A DNA stretch of 64,000 bases from Umezawaea tangerina (GTDB taxonomy: Bacteria; Actinomycetota; Actinomycetes; Mycobacteriales; Pseudonocardiaceae). Location: positions 558,001-622,000 of the forward strand of contig NZ_PVTF01000005.1 in assembly GCF_003002815.1 (NCBI RefSeq). Reading direction: 5' to 3'. A program made the translations under genes and the position numbers. Below are positions 51,353 to 61,013 of the stretch, piece by piece (the first letter of the stretch is position 1; each line of letters begins with the position of its first letter). The notes below the pieces were generated by a model. It was not told the origin of the DNA, ran no database searches, and was given only the letters and a program-made list of their open reading frames with translations.

Positions 51353-52204
51353 ATGACCACGTTCGTGAACCTGACCCTCGGCGGCCTGTCCAGCGGGGCG
51401 GTCTACGCCGCGCTGGGGCTGTCACTGGTGATCATCTACCGCGCCACCCGCGTGGTGAACTTCGCCCAGCCCGCGCTCGCCCTCATCTCCAGCTACCTCG
51501 CCTACTCCGTCACGAAGGGCACCGGCAGCTACTGGCTCGGCTTCGTCGCGGCGATCGTCGCGGGCACGCTGCTCGGCGTCGTCGTCGAACGGCTGATCAT
51601 CCGACCGCTGCGGCACGCCGGGGAGCTGAGCGCGATCATCGCCACGCTCGGCCTGTTGCTGCTGCTGCAAGCCGTCGCCGGGATGATCTGGTCCAACGAG
51701 CCGCACGCGTTCGCCTACGCGTTCGACTTCCGCGGCCGGTTCTCCCCCAGCGACCTGTTCGCGGTGCTCGCCGTGGTCGTCGCGGCGACCGGGGTGCTGC
51801 TGCTGTTCAAGTTCACCCCGCTCGGGCTGCGGTTGCGCGCGACCGCGTTCAACCCCGAGGTCGCGAAGCTGGTGGGGGTGCGGGTCGGCGCGATGCTGAC
51901 CGTCGGGTGGGGGCTCGCGGCCGGGGTCGGCTCGCTGGCCGGGCTGCTGGCCACTCCCCCGTTCATCTTCCCCACCGTGCTGGACGAGGTGTTCGTGTAC
52001 GCGCTGACCGCCGCGGTGCTGGGCGGGCTGGACAACCCGCTGGGCACGATCGTCGGCGGTCTGGTGCTGGGCATCGGGCTGTCCTACGTCTCCGGGCTGC
52101 TCGGCGCGGAGCTGGTCCCGTTGGCGGCGTTGGCGATCCTGGTCGCCGTGCTCGCGGTGCGGCCCAGCGGCCTGTTCGGCCGGGCGACGGCGAGGCGGGT
52201 GTGA
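51353..52204 (+). CDS. livH: Branched-chain amino acid/amide ABC permease (LivH-like)
   Basis: The 283-aa inner-membrane protein starts at ATG 51353 with GGAAAGG upstream. It has about eight hydrophobic helices and the LivH-type features: GLSSGAVYAALGLSLVIIYRATRVVNFAQ at the start and TAAVLGGLDNPLGTIVGGLVLGI near the end, which contacts the ATPases. It shares one base of its stop with the next permease start. It forms a heterodimer with LivM. Confidence 0.92.
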   Translation: MTTFVNLTLGGLSSGAVYAALGLSLVIIYRATRVVNFAQPALALISSYLAYSVTKGTGSYWLGFVAAIVAGTLLGVVVERLIIRPLRHAGELSAIIATLGLLLLLQAVAGMIWSNEPHAFAYAFDFRGRFSPSDLFAVLAVVVAATGVLLLFKFTPLGLRLRATAFNPEVAKLVGVRVGAMLTVGWGLAAGVGSLAGLLATPPFIFPTVLDEVFVYALTAAVLGGLDNPLGTIVGGLVLGIGLSYVSGLLGAELVPLAALAILVAVLAVRPSGLFGRATARRV

Positions 52205-53226
52205 TGACGACCAAGCTGCCCCCGCTCGTCCTGCACCTGCTGGCGGCGCTGGGCTGCCTCGTGCTGCTGGTGCTGCTGACCCTGGTGACCGACCCGTTCA
52301 CGAACCTGCGGATCGCGACCGTGGGCTACTACCTGATCGCGGTGGCCGGGCTGGCGCTGCTGACCGGGTTCAACGGCCAGGTCTCGTTGGGGCACGGCGC
52401 TTTCATGTTCATCGGCGCCTACACCGTGGCGCTGCTGGTGAAACGGGTGCCCGCGTTCCCGATCTGGGCGGACCTGCTGCTCGCGGTGCTCGCGGGCGGG
52501 CTGGCCGGACTGCTCGCGGGCGCGGCCGCGGCCCGACTGCACGGGCCCTACCTCGCCGGAGCGACACTGGCACTCGCGGTGGGGCTTCCCGCTGTGACGC
52601 AACGGTTCCCGGACCTGTTCGCGGGCAGCAACGGGCTCAGCTTCACGGTCAACAGCCAGCCCGCCGGACTGGTCGGAGTGGTGCCCCCGACGCGGTGGCA
52701 GTCGTGGATCGTGTGGCTGTCGGTGCTGCTGGCGCTGGTCGTGCTGGCCAACCTGGCCCGCGGCCGGTTGGGGCGAACGCTGCGGGCGGTGCGCGACGAC
52801 GAGGTCGCGGCGTCGCTGGCGGGTGTCCACGTGGGACGGACGAAGATCCTGGCGTTCCTGGTCAGCTCCGCCTGCGGCGGCCTGGCCGGTGGCCTGCAGG
52901 CGTTCCTGCTCGGCACCGCCGCGCCCGGCTCGTTCACCCCGGCGCTGTCGCTGAGCCTGCTGGCGGCACTGGTGCTCGGCGGGCTGGGCAGCCTGTGGGG
53001 CGCGCTGTGGGGCGCCATCGCCCTCGTGTACTTCCAGGTGTGGACCGACGACTTCGCCGAGCTGCTGAGCCTGCGCAGCGACATCGCGGACAACCTCCCC
53101 CTCGCCCTGTACGGCGTGGTGCTGATCGTGACCGTCCTCGCCTTCCCGGCGGGGATCCAAGGCGGCGTGCGCAAGTTGTGGGTCCGGGTGCGACGCCCGG
53201 CCCCGTCTCAACGAGGAGAATCATGA
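52204..53226 (+). CDS. livM: Branched-chain amino acid/amide ABC permease (LivM-like)
   Basis: The 340-aa protein starts at ATG 52204. Nine to ten membrane helices are visible, with LivM motifs: ALLTGFNGQVSLGHGAFMFIGAY early, and ALVLGGLGSLWGALWGA late. The ATPase-coupling loop contains AVRDDEVAASLAGVHVGRTKILAF. Its TGA overlaps the ATG of the binding-protein gene. Confidence 0.92.
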   Translation: MTTKLPPLVLHLLAALGCLVLLVLLTLVTDPFTNLRIATVGYYLIAVAGLALLTGFNGQVSLGHGAFMFIGAYTVALLVKRVPAFPIWADLLLAVLAGGLAGLLAGAAAARLHGPYLAGATLALAVGLPAVTQRFPDLFAGSNGLSFTVNSQPAGLVGVVPPTRWQSWIVWLSVLLALVVLANLARGRLGRTLRAVRDDEVAASLAGVHVGRTKILAFLVSSACGGLAGGLQAFLLGTAAPGSFTPALSLSLLAALVLGGLGSLWGALWGAIALVYFQVWTDDFAELLSLRSDIADNLPLALYGVVLIVTVLAFPAGIQGGVRKLWVRVRRPAPSQRGES

Positions 53227-54539
53227 GAAGCAGACGATCCGTCACGGCGATCGCCCTGGCCTGCGCACTGGTGCTCGCCGCGTGCGGAGGCGCGGGCGAG
53301 ACGCCCGCCGCGGGCGGTGGCGACAAGGGCGAGCCCGCGCCCGGCGTGACCGACACCTCGGTCCTCATCGGCAGCCACCAGCCGCTGACCGGTCCGGCCG
53401 CGCCGGGCTACAGCAAGATCTCGGTCGGGGCCAAGGCCGTCTACAGCTACCTCAACGACAACGGCGGCATCAACGGCCGCAAGATCGACTACAAGGTCGA
53501 GGACGACGGGTACAACCCGACCAAGACGGTCGAGGTCGTGAAGAAGCTCGTGCTGCAGGACAAGGTGTTCGCGATCGTGGGCGGGCTGGGCACGCCGACG
53601 CACTCGAAGGTCGTGGAGTACCTCAACTCCGAGGGCGTGCCGGACCTGCTGGTGTCCTCGGGCGCGCTGATGTGGGACAACGCCGCCAAGAACCCGAAGA
53701 CGTTCGGCTACCAGCTGGACTACACCCGCGAGGGCAAGATCCAGGGCCAGTACATCAAGGAGAAGTTCGCGGGAAAGAAGGTCGGCCTGCTGGTGCAGGG
53801 CGACGACGTCGGCACCGACACTCAGAAGGGGCTCGACCAGTTCATCAAGGACCAGATCGTGTCCCGGCAGACCTACGACCCGGCCAACACCGACGTCACC
53901 CCGCAGCTGTCGGCGTTGCAGGCGGCCGGGGCCGAGGTCGTGGTGTGCGAGTGCATCCCGGCGTTCACGGCGCTGACGATCCTCACCTCGTTGAAGATCG
54001 GCTACAAGGCGCAGCTCGTGGTGAGCAGCATCGGCGCCGACCCGGCGACGCTGGCCGGGCTGGTCGAGCAGTTCGCGAAGCAGGGCGGTGCGCAGGTCTC
54101 CGGCGCGGCGCTGCTGACCGGCATCATCGGGACGCGCTACCTGCCCAGCGCCCGGTCCCTGGACGACCCGTGGACCGCGTTCTTCAAGCAGATCCACGAC
54201 AAGTACATCCCGGACGAGGCGTTCACCGACACGCTGGTGTACGGGATGGTGCAGGCCTACACGTTCGGCCAGGCGCTCAAGGCCGCGGGCAAGGACCTGA
54301 CGCGGCAGAAGCTGGTCGACGCCATGTCCTCCGGTGAGCTCAAGGGTCCCGGCCTGACGCCGTTCGCGTTCAGCAAGGACAGCCACGCGGGCTACACCGG
54401 CGCCCTGGTGTTCCAGATCGCGGCCGACGGCAACGTGACCACGTTGCAGGAGGCGAAGACCACCGACCGCGAGACCGGTCCGGTCAGCGACTACAAGGCG
54501 GCGCAGCTCAAGCCCGAGGACGTCAAGCTCGTCGGCTAG
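53223..54539 (+). CDS. ABC transporter substrate-binding lipoprotein (LivK/amide-binding type)
   Basis: The 438-aa product starts at ATG 53223 (ATGA overlap). The signal peptide ends in a lipobox LAAC with acylated Cys21, and a Gly-rich linker follows. The Peripla_BP_6 fold is shown by GVTDTSVLIGSHQPLTGPAA, the YLNDNGGINGRKI segment and DDGYNPTKTVEVVKKLVLQDKVFAIVGG. The ligand pocket resembles the amide/branched-chain amino acid group, but the specificity is unknown. It is last in the operon and followed by a strong terminator. Confidence 0.92.
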   Translation: MRSRRSVTAIALACALVLAACGGAGETPAAGGGDKGEPAPGVTDTSVLIGSHQPLTGPAAPGYSKISVGAKAVYSYLNDNGGINGRKIDYKVEDDGYNPTKTVEVVKKLVLQDKVFAIVGGLGTPTHSKVVEYLNSEGVPDLLVSSGALMWDNAAKNPKTFGYQLDYTREGKIQGQYIKEKFAGKKVGLLVQGDDVGTDTQKGLDQFIKDQIVSRQTYDPANTDVTPQLSALQAAGAEVVVCECIPAFTALTILTSLKIGYKAQLVVSSIGADPATLAGLVEQFAKQGGAQVSGAALLTGIIGTRYLPSARSLDDPWTAFFKQIHDKYIPDEAFTDTLVYGMVQAYTFGQALKAAGKDLTRQKLVDAMSSGELKGPGLTPFAFSKDSHAGYTGALVFQIAADGNVTTLQEAKTTDRETGPVSDYKAAQLKPEDVKLVG

Positions 54540-54546
54540 TGCGCGG

Positions 54547-54585
54547 GGGCGTGCTTGCCCGGATCCCGTCCGGGGGAGCACGCCC
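54547..54585 (+). terminator. Terminator of the ABC transporter operon
   Basis: GGGCGTGCT (54547-54555) pairs with AGCACGCCC (54577-54585), and within the loop CCCGGA pairs with TCCGGG (54558-54563 and 54569-54574). It lies eight bases beyond the binding-protein stop. Confidence 0.8.
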
Positions 54586-54707
54586 TAGTGGTTCCACCGA
54601 TGCGGGGTCGTCGGGGCGGGGATCAGGATGGTGCTCATCGGTGACCGGATGAACACGACGTGTTACCGGGACGGTTCCCATCCAGACGATTCGGGGTGTA
54701 CAACGAC

Positions 54708-55580
54708 GTGCAGCTTCGCAGCGTTTTCACGACGGTGACCCTGGTGGCGGCCCTTGTGGGCGGCGCCATCGGGGCATCCCCCGCCATTGCCGCGGAAAAC
54801 CCCTACGAACGCGGCCCCGCTCCGACGAACTCCAGCATCGAGGCGAGCCGCGGCTCGTTCGCAGTGTCGGAGACGTCCGTGTCCTCCTTGTCCGTCACCG
54901 GTTTCGGTGGCGGGACGATCTACTACCCGACCAGCACCAGCGCGGGGACGTTCGGCGCGATCGCGGTCTCGCCGGGCTACACCGGCACCCAGTCCTCGAT
55001 CTCGTGGCTGGGTCCGCGCATCGCCTCGCAGGGCTTCGTGGTGTTCACCATCGACACGATCACCACGCTGGACCAGCCCGACAGCCGGGCCTCGCAGTTG
55101 TTGGCGGCGCTGGACTACCTGACCCAGCGCAGCGCGGTCCGCGCCCGGATCGACGCCACCCGGCTGGGCGTCATGGGCCACTCGATGGGCGGTGGCGGCA
55201 CGTTGCGCGCCGCCGCCAACCGACCGGCCCTGCAGGCGGCGATCCCGTTGACCGGGTGGCACACCGACAAGACGTGGGGTGACGTCCGGGTCCCGACGCT
55301 GGTGGTCGGCGCGGATGGCGACACCATCGCCCCGGTGGCGACGCACTCCAAGCCGTTCTACAACTCGCTGCCGTCCTCTTTGGACAGGGCGTACCTGGAG
55401 CTGCGCGGTGCCACGCACTTCACGCCGAACAGCTCGAACACCACGATCGCGAAGTACAGCATCTCCTGGCTCAAGCGGTTCATCGACAACGACACCCGCT
55501 ACGAGCAGTTCCTCTGCCCCACCCCGTCCTCGAGTCTGCTGATCGCGGAGTTCCGGGGCAACTGCCCGCACTCCTCCTGA
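54708..55580 (+). CDS. Secreted polyester hydrolase (cutinase/PET-hydrolase type I)
   Basis: The 290-aa alpha/beta hydrolase starts at GTG 54708 (GTG at 54696 is an alternative). The signal peptide ends at about [11 protein letters not shown], and the mature start [10 protein letters not shown] is characteristic of actinomycete cutinases such as those of Thermobifida. The catalytic serine is in GHSMG (about residue 158), the Asp in GADGDTIAP and the His in [20 protein letters not shown] supplies the oxyanion Tyr region. Two C-terminal cysteines (FLCPTP and GNCPH) should form the family's disulfide. It probably cleaves cutin or similar polyesters outside the cell, and relatives attack PET. It is transcribed alone. 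Confidence 0.93.
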   Translation: MQLRSVFTTVTLVAALVGGAIGASPAIAAENPYERGPAPTNSSIEASRGSFAVSETSVSSLSVTGFGGGTIYYPTSTSAGTFGAIAVSPGYTGTQSSISWLGPRIASQGFVVFTIDTITTLDQPDSRASQLLAALDYLTQRSAVRARIDATRLGVMGHSMGGGGTLRAAANRPALQAAIPLTGWHTDKTWGDVRVPTLVVGADGDTIAPVATHSKPFYNSLPSSLDRAYLELRGATHFTPNSSNTTIAKYSISWLKRFIDNDTRYEQFLCPTPSSSLLIAEFRGNCPHSS

Positions 55581-55591
55581 TCGGCACGCCG

Positions 55592-55635
55592 CGACCGGAG
55601 GCCCGCCGCACGCGCCCGCGGCGGGCCTCCGGTCG
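55592..55635 (+). terminator. 18-bp hairpin terminator of the polyester hydrolase
   Basis: CGACCGGAGGCCCGCCGC (55592-55609) is the exact complement of 55618-55635 around an 8-base loop, 12 bases past the stop. Confidence 0.9.
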
Positions 55636-55820
55636 TGGCACGTCCGCGGCAGACCGCCCGGTGCGACCGCGGCACACCTGTGCCACCGGCCCATCCCCCT
55701 ACTCGCACCGCCTTCCCGCCACGCGATCATGGACCCGCCGGTCGACCTCGACCAGCGGGTGTGTCGAGCACGGTGGGAGTCGTTGTGGGTGCTGGTGCGG
55801 ACAGGGCTTTCTCGAGGCCG

Positions 55821-58814
55821 ATGAACTTCTCGGAGAAGTTCGTCCTGGCCAACGCCCAGGAGGGCGAGACGTGCCTGGAGCTGGTGGTCGAGGGCACGGG
55901 GGTTCTCGACCCGGCCGCGGTCGCCGAGGCCGTCGCCACCGCCGGGCGCGCCACCCGCCTCGCCCGCCTGGTGCGCGGGAAGGGGCGGCGGTGGGTGGAC
56001 GGCGGCCGCGTCCCCGTGGTCAGGGTGCTCGACGGCGACCTGTTCGACCGGGAGACCCTGAGCGGCCTGCCCGAGCTGCACCGCCCGCTGGGCTCCGGCC
56101 GGGACCGGCCCACCAGCGAGGTCGTCGTGCTCACCGGTGCGCGGCCCGCGCTGGTGTTCCGCGTCGAGCACCTGGTCACCGACGGCACCGGCGTCCGGCT
56201 GTGGGCGGAGCAGGTCTTCCGGGCGCTGCGCGGCGAGGAACCGCAGTACCTGGACGACACCGCCAACGAGATCGACCTGCGCCGCGAGCACTCCGCGTTC
56301 ACCGCGAGACCGAAGCCGGACGGGCCCGAGGTGTCCACGCTGCCCCCGCTGCGCGCGCCCGCCAGGTTCGGCACGCACCCGCAGTTCCAGCTGCGCCGCG
56401 CGGTCAACGGCCACCACCCCGCGGTCTCGGCCAAGCTCGCCGTGGCGCTGGTCGGGTTGTGCGGTCTCGACCACGCGCTCGTCAGCGTCACGGTCGACCT
56501 GCGCAGGCACCTGCCCGACGTGCGCACCACCGACTGCATGTCCTTCGCGGTCATGCTGGAGGTCCGGCGCGGCGAGACCTGGCAGCAGGCGCACGAGAAG
56601 CTGCTGCGGATGCTGGCCGAGAACCAGGACGTGACCAGCCTGCCGCCGGTGCCGGTGCTGCGCGCGGTGCTGGCCATGCCGCCGCGGCTGCTGCGCGCGC
56701 TGTCGTCGGTCGCGGACGGCCGCATCGCCAAGGGCAAGGGCGGTGGCGTGCCGGTGCCGTTCGTGCTCAGCCACCTGGGCAGGCTCGACCCCGCCGCGTT
56801 CAGCTTCGAGGGGTTCGCCGTGGACACCGTGTACTCGATGCCCATGCGCGCGCGGATCGCGCCGCCCGGCATCACGGTCGTCGAGACCAACGGGCGCACC
56901 GAGATCGTCGTGTCCGGCGACGACGTGCCCGAGCTGCGCGCACGGGCCCGTGAGCTGCTCGACGGCCTGGAAGCCGCCCTGACCCCGGCCGGGAGCGTCC
57001 TGCGCGGCAAGGACGTCCCGCTCCCGCAAGGCACGCTGGTGTCCGCGTTCCGCGAGCGCGTCGCGGAGTCCCCGGACGCGGTGGCGCTGGTCGGGACCGG
57101 GGAGCCGGTCACCTACGCCGAGCTGGACGCCAGGTCCACCGCGGTGGCGAACGCGCTCGTCGCGCGCGGTGTGCGCGGGGGTGACGTCGTCGGTCTGCTC
57201 AGCGGCCGGTCGGTGGGCGCGGTGGCCGGCATCTGGGGCGTGCTCAAGGCGGGTGCCGCCTACCTGCCGCTGGACACCAGGAGCCCCGACGCGTGGGTGC
57301 GCGACCTGCTCGCCGACGCGGGCGCGTCGGTGTGCCTGGTCGACCGGGGCCAGGTGGGGCGGGAGTGCCTGCCCGACGGCTGCGCCGCGGTCGTGGTCGA
57401 CAACCTGCCCGCCACGCCCGGTGCCACCGCGCCCGAGGTGACCGCGGAACCGGAGGACCTCGCCTACGTCATCTACACCTCGGGCTCGACCGGGCGCCCC
57501 AAGGGCGTCGAGATCGGGCACGCCGCCGCACTGGCCTACTGCCGCTACGCCGTGGACGCCTACGGCATCGACGCGACCAGCTGCTTCCCGCTGTTCACCT
57601 CGCCCGCCTTCGACCTGCCGATCACCGCGCTGCTGCCACCGCTGCTGGCGGGCGGCCGGGTGGCGCTGATCGAGGACGAGCCCAACCACCGCTCCCTGGC
57701 CGCGATGCTGTCCGACCACGGCGTCAACTCCGTCAAGCTCACCCCGTCGCACCTGGACCTGATCGCCCGGCTGGGACTCACCTGCCCGGACGTGCGGGTG
57801 GCGGTCGTGGGCGGCGAGGGGCTGCCCGTCCGGGTCGCCGAGGCGGCCCGCGCCGCGTTCGGCCCGCGGTGCCGGGTCGTCAACGAGTACGGGCCCACGG
57901 AGTTCACCGTGGGCTGCGTCGTGCACACCTACGACCCGGAGACCGACACGGACCCGGACGTGCCGATCGGGCTGCCGGTGGACAACACGACCGTGCACCT
58001 GCTCGACGACCTGCGCGCCCCGGTCCCGGCCGGGGAAGTCGGCGAGATCTACCTGTCGGGGCCGCAGCTGGCGCGCGGCTACCGGGGTCGCCCCGACCTC
58101 GACCGCGACGCGTTCGTCACCCTCGCGGACGGGGCCAGGGCCTACCGCACCGGTGACCTGGCCCGCGTGCTGCCCAGCGGGGAACTGGACTACCTGGGTC
58201 GGCGCGACGACCAGGTCAAGGTCCTCGGTCATCGGGTGGAACCCTCGGAGATCGTGCGCGCGCTGGAGGAGCACCCGGCCGTGCGGCGGGCGCTGGTGGT
58301 CGCCAAGGCGCGTCCGGGGAGCAGCACCAAGCTCGCCTGCGCCTACGTCGTGGCGCACGAGCCGGTCACCCGCAAGGACCTGACCGCGCACGTCGCCGCG
58401 CTGCTGCCCGCGCACCTCGTGCCCTCCGCGGTGGTGTTCGTCGACGACCTCCCGCGCACGGCGAACGGCAAGGTGGACCCGCGCGCGCTGCCCGACCCGT
58501 TCGCCACGACGGCCCACGTCCCGGCGGCCGAGGATGCGGGCCGCGACGAGGTGGCCGACGCCGTCGCCGGGATCTGGGCGACCGTGCTGGGCGTCCACCC
58601 GCGCGAGATCGCCGAGGACAGCGACTTCGGGCTGCTCGGCGGCACGTCCATCACGTTCCTGAGCATGATCGGCGAGGTGTGCTCGACACTGCTGGACGCC
58701 GAGCAGGAGCGCCGGTTCATGGCGGGGTTCGACCGGGTCGTCGGCAGGCCCACCCCGGGCAACGTCGCCGAGGCGGCCCGCGACGCCATGGGGGTGGCGG
58801 TCGGCGGCCGGTGA
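55821..58814 (+). CDS. NRPS-like enzyme: condensation/acyltransferase-like, adenylation and carrier domains
   Basis: The 997-aa single-module protein starts at ATG 55821. Residues ~1-390 form a chloramphenicol-acetyltransferase-fold domain with the active-site motif HLVTDG (about 116-121), closer to Pap-type acyltransferases than to standard C domains. An adenylation domain (about 400-895) has YTSGSTGRPKG (A3), NEYGPTE (A5), YRTGD (A7), LGRRDDQVKVLGHRVEPSEI (A8) and RTANGKVDPRAL (A10). A carrier domain ends the chain, with the phosphopantetheine Ser in LLGGTSI (about residue 938). There is no thioesterase or reductase. No other biosynthetic genes adjoin it, so it is an orphan; the product is unknown. 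Confidence 0.88.
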   Translation: MNFSEKFVLANAQEGETCLELVVEGTGVLDPAAVAEAVATAGRATRLARLVRGKGRRWVDGGRVPVVRVLDGDLFDRETLSGLPELHRPLGSGRDRPTSEVVVLTGARPALVFRVEHLVTDGTGVRLWAEQVFRALRGEEPQYLDDTANEIDLRREHSAFTARPKPDGPEVSTLPPLRAPARFGTHPQFQLRRAVNGHHPAVSAKLAVALVGLCGLDHALVSVTVDLRRHLPDVRTTDCMSFAVMLEVRRGETWQQAHEKLLRMLAENQDVTSLPPVPVLRAVLAMPPRLLRALSSVADGRIAKGKGGGVPVPFVLSHLGRLDPAAFSFEGFAVDTVYSMPMRARIAPPGITVVETNGRTEIVVSGDDVPELRARARELLDGLEAALTPAGSVLRGKDVPLPQGTLVSAFRERVAESPDAVALVGTGEPVTYAELDARSTAVANALVARGVRGGDVVGLLSGRSVGAVAGIWGVLKAGAAYLPLDTRSPDAWVRDLLADAGASVCLVDRGQVGRECLPDGCAAVVVDNLPATPGATAPEVTAEPEDLAYVIYTSGSTGRPKGVEIGHAAALAYCRYAVDAYGIDATSCFPLFTSPAFDLPITALLPPLLAGGRVALIEDEPNHRSLAAMLSDHGVNSVKLTPSHLDLIARLGLTCPDVRVAVVGGEGLPVRVAEAARAAFGPRCRVVNEYGPTEFTVGCVVHTYDPETDTDPDVPIGLPVDNTTVHLLDDLRAPVPAGEVGEIYLSGPQLARGYRGRPDLDRDAFVTLADGARAYRTGDLARVLPSGELDYLGRRDDQVKVLGHRVEPSEIVRALEEHPAVRRALVVAKARPGSSTKLACAYVVAHEPVTRKDLTAHVAALLPAHLVPSAVVFVDDLPRTANGKVDPRALPDPFATTAHVPAAEDAGRDEVADAVAGIWATVLGVHPREIAEDSDFGLLGGTSITFLSMIGEVCSTLLDAEQERRFMAGFDRVVGRPTPGNVAEAARDAMGVAVGGR

Positions 58815-58905
58815 ACGACGGCGCGCCTCGACCCCTTGCGCCGCAGATAGGTCTAGACCACACTGCGCTCACAGCTGGCCGCCGCCACGACCGGAACGAG
58901 GGACG

Positions 58906-60930
58906 ATGCGCAGACTCTCCTTGTTGGCACTGGGGACGGCCGTCGCCGTCACGGCGGGCCTGCTGGTGGCGACCGGGTCGGCGGCCGCGGCGGGCCCCTC
59001 GGCGACCTACCGCAAGGTCTCCGACTGGGGCACCGGGTTCTCCGGCGAGTACGCGGTCGCGAACGCGGGCACCACCACGCTGACCGGGTGGAAGGTCGAG
59101 TTCGACCTGCCCGCGGGCTCGGCGGTCGGGAGCTTCTGGGACGCGGCCATGACGCGGACCGGCGACCACTTCACGTTCGTGGACAAGGGGTGGAACGGAA
59201 CGCTGGCCCCCGGCCAGACCGCGACGTTCGGCTTCAACGGCAGTCCCGGCGGAACCGCGGCCGTCCCGTCGAACTGCAAGCTCAACGGGAAGGCCTGCGA
59301 CGGCAGCACACCGGACGACACGACCGCGCCGTCCGCGCCGCAGACCTTCCGGTCCACCGCGAAGACGGCGAACACCGTGTCGTTGGCGTGGAACGCCTCC
59401 ACCGACAACGTCGGCGTGACCGGCTACGAGGTCTACCGCGACGGCATCCCCGCCACGACCACCACCACGACGACCGCGACCGTCGAAGGGCTCTCCCCCG
59501 AGACCACCTACTCGTTCGCGGTCAAGGCCAAGGACGCCGCGGGCAACCTGTCGGCGGCGAGCGCCGCGGTGTCGGTGAAGACCGACGCGGGCAGCCAGCC
59601 GCCCGCGGGCTGGCACCCGCCGTACCTGTCCGTGGGCACGGTCTACGAGCCGTTCGACGGGACCGACCGGTTCTTCAACAAGGTCAAGCCGCGTTTCCCG
59701 GCGGGCAAGAACGTCGACTACGGGTACCTGTACCTCAACGGCGGCGCGCAGATCTCCGAATGGCACTCGCGCACCGAACGGCTGGCGGGCAAGAGCAAGG
59801 CCAACGGGCTCACCCCGGTGTTCGTCGTGTACGCCATGGGCGGCAACAGCGACCAGCCCAGCGTGATGTGGTCGAACCTGCAGAGCAGCTCCTACGTCAA
59901 CCAGGTCTTCGGCGGGCTCAAGGACATCGCGCAGACCGCCACCAACATCATGGGCTCCGGCAAGGTCGGCTACGTCGTCGAGCCCGACACGCTCGGCTAC
60001 CTGCTCCAGCAGTACGCCGGGAGCTACGGCGGCGACCCCGACCGGATGCCCGCCGCCACCAGCGGCGCCTACGACTCCGGAGCGCTCGTGCGGGGTGTGG
60101 ACCCCGACTTCCCGAACACGCTGACCGGGTTCGTGAAGGCGGTGAACTACTCGCTCAAGAAGCACACCCCCAACGGGTTCCTCGGCTGGCAGCTCAACCT
60201 GTGGGCCGCCTCCGGCGCGCCGGGCAACGGGATCGTGCACTCCACCGAGGCGTTCGGGTTCGAGGCGGGCAAGCAGCGCATCGTCGACAACGCCCGTGCC
60301 AACGCCGCGTTCGCGCTGAAGGCCGGTGTCGGGTACGCCGCCGACTTCACCTCCATCGACAAGTACGGGCTGGACGCCATGTGCGCGGAACCGGGGCAGG
60401 CGGGCGACCCGGCGCGGGCGGTCTGGTTCTGGAACAACGACCTGTGGAACAACTACCTGCTGTTCGCCAAGACGTTGAAGCAGACGCTGTCGCTGCCCGT
60501 GGTGCTCTGGCAGGTGCCGGTCGGGCACATCAACGGCACCACCCGCCCCAGCCCCACCGAGTACAACGGCTCCGGCGCGTTCCCGGTGCTGCCCAACCAG
60601 TCGCAGCAGTGCGAGGACTCGGCGTCGACGTTCTTCTTCGGCGACACGTTCACCGCCACCGGCAACCGGCTGGAGTACTTCAGCCGCAACGAGTGGCGCG
60701 ACCCGAAGCTGACCGTGAACGGCACCGCGGTGACGTGGGGCTCGCACTTCCAGGAGGCGGCCGACGCCGGTGTCGTGTCCATCCTGATGGGCGCGGGCGT
60801 CGGCACCGCCACCCGCGGCGTCCCCCAGCCGGGCAACACCTCCGCGGTGCCGGTGGACGCGCCGACCGACGGGTACTACTGGATCACCCGCGTGCAGGAG
60901 TACTACGCGCGGCCGGTCCCGGTCGGCTGA
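58906..60930 (+). CDS. Secreted CBM2/Fn3 protein with uncharacterised C-terminal domain
   Basis: The 674-aa product has a signal peptide (residues 1-29), a family 2 carbohydrate-binding module (about 30-130: SDWGTGFSGEYAVANAGTTT, then WNGTLAPGQTATFGFNG) and a fibronectin III domain (about 138-226: NTVSLAWNASTDNVGVTGYEV). The ~440-residue C-terminal domain (from GWHPPYLSVGTVYEPFDG on) contains VEPDTLGYLLQQY, GFLGWQLNLWAASG and VLWQVPVGH, in a pattern suggesting a TIM-barrel glycoside hydrolase, but I cannot name the family. A cellulose-, chitin- or xylan-active enzyme is likely. It is transcribed alone. Confidence 0.82.
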   Translation: MRRLSLLALGTAVAVTAGLLVATGSAAAAGPSATYRKVSDWGTGFSGEYAVANAGTTTLTGWKVEFDLPAGSAVGSFWDAAMTRTGDHFTFVDKGWNGTLAPGQTATFGFNGSPGGTAAVPSNCKLNGKACDGSTPDDTTAPSAPQTFRSTAKTANTVSLAWNASTDNVGVTGYEVYRDGIPATTTTTTTATVEGLSPETTYSFAVKAKDAAGNLSAASAAVSVKTDAGSQPPAGWHPPYLSVGTVYEPFDGTDRFFNKVKPRFPAGKNVDYGYLYLNGGAQISEWHSRTERLAGKSKANGLTPVFVVYAMGGNSDQPSVMWSNLQSSSYVNQVFGGLKDIAQTATNIMGSGKVGYVVEPDTLGYLLQQYAGSYGGDPDRMPAATSGAYDSGALVRGVDPDFPNTLTGFVKAVNYSLKKHTPNGFLGWQLNLWAASGAPGNGIVHSTEAFGFEAGKQRIVDNARANAAFALKAGVGYAADFTSIDKYGLDAMCAEPGQAGDPARAVWFWNNDLWNNYLLFAKTLKQTLSLPVVLWQVPVGHINGTTRPSPTEYNGSGAFPVLPNQSQQCEDSASTFFFGDTFTATGNRLEYFSRNEWRDPKLTVNGTAVTWGSHFQEAADAGVVSILMGAGVGTATRGVPQPGNTSAVPVDAPTDGYYWITRVQEYYARPVPVG

Positions 60931-61013
60931 CCCGGAACGGGTCGCGGTCGGCGCCCGTCCACGCTCCTCCTGCCCGGCACCGCCGGCGCTCCGGCACGTG
61001 GGCGGGCGACCGT

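Noticed and set aside
54663-58598. 1311-codon reverse frame opposite the polyester hydrolase and NRPS-like genes
   Set aside because: Shadow frame; both forward genes have complete motifs.
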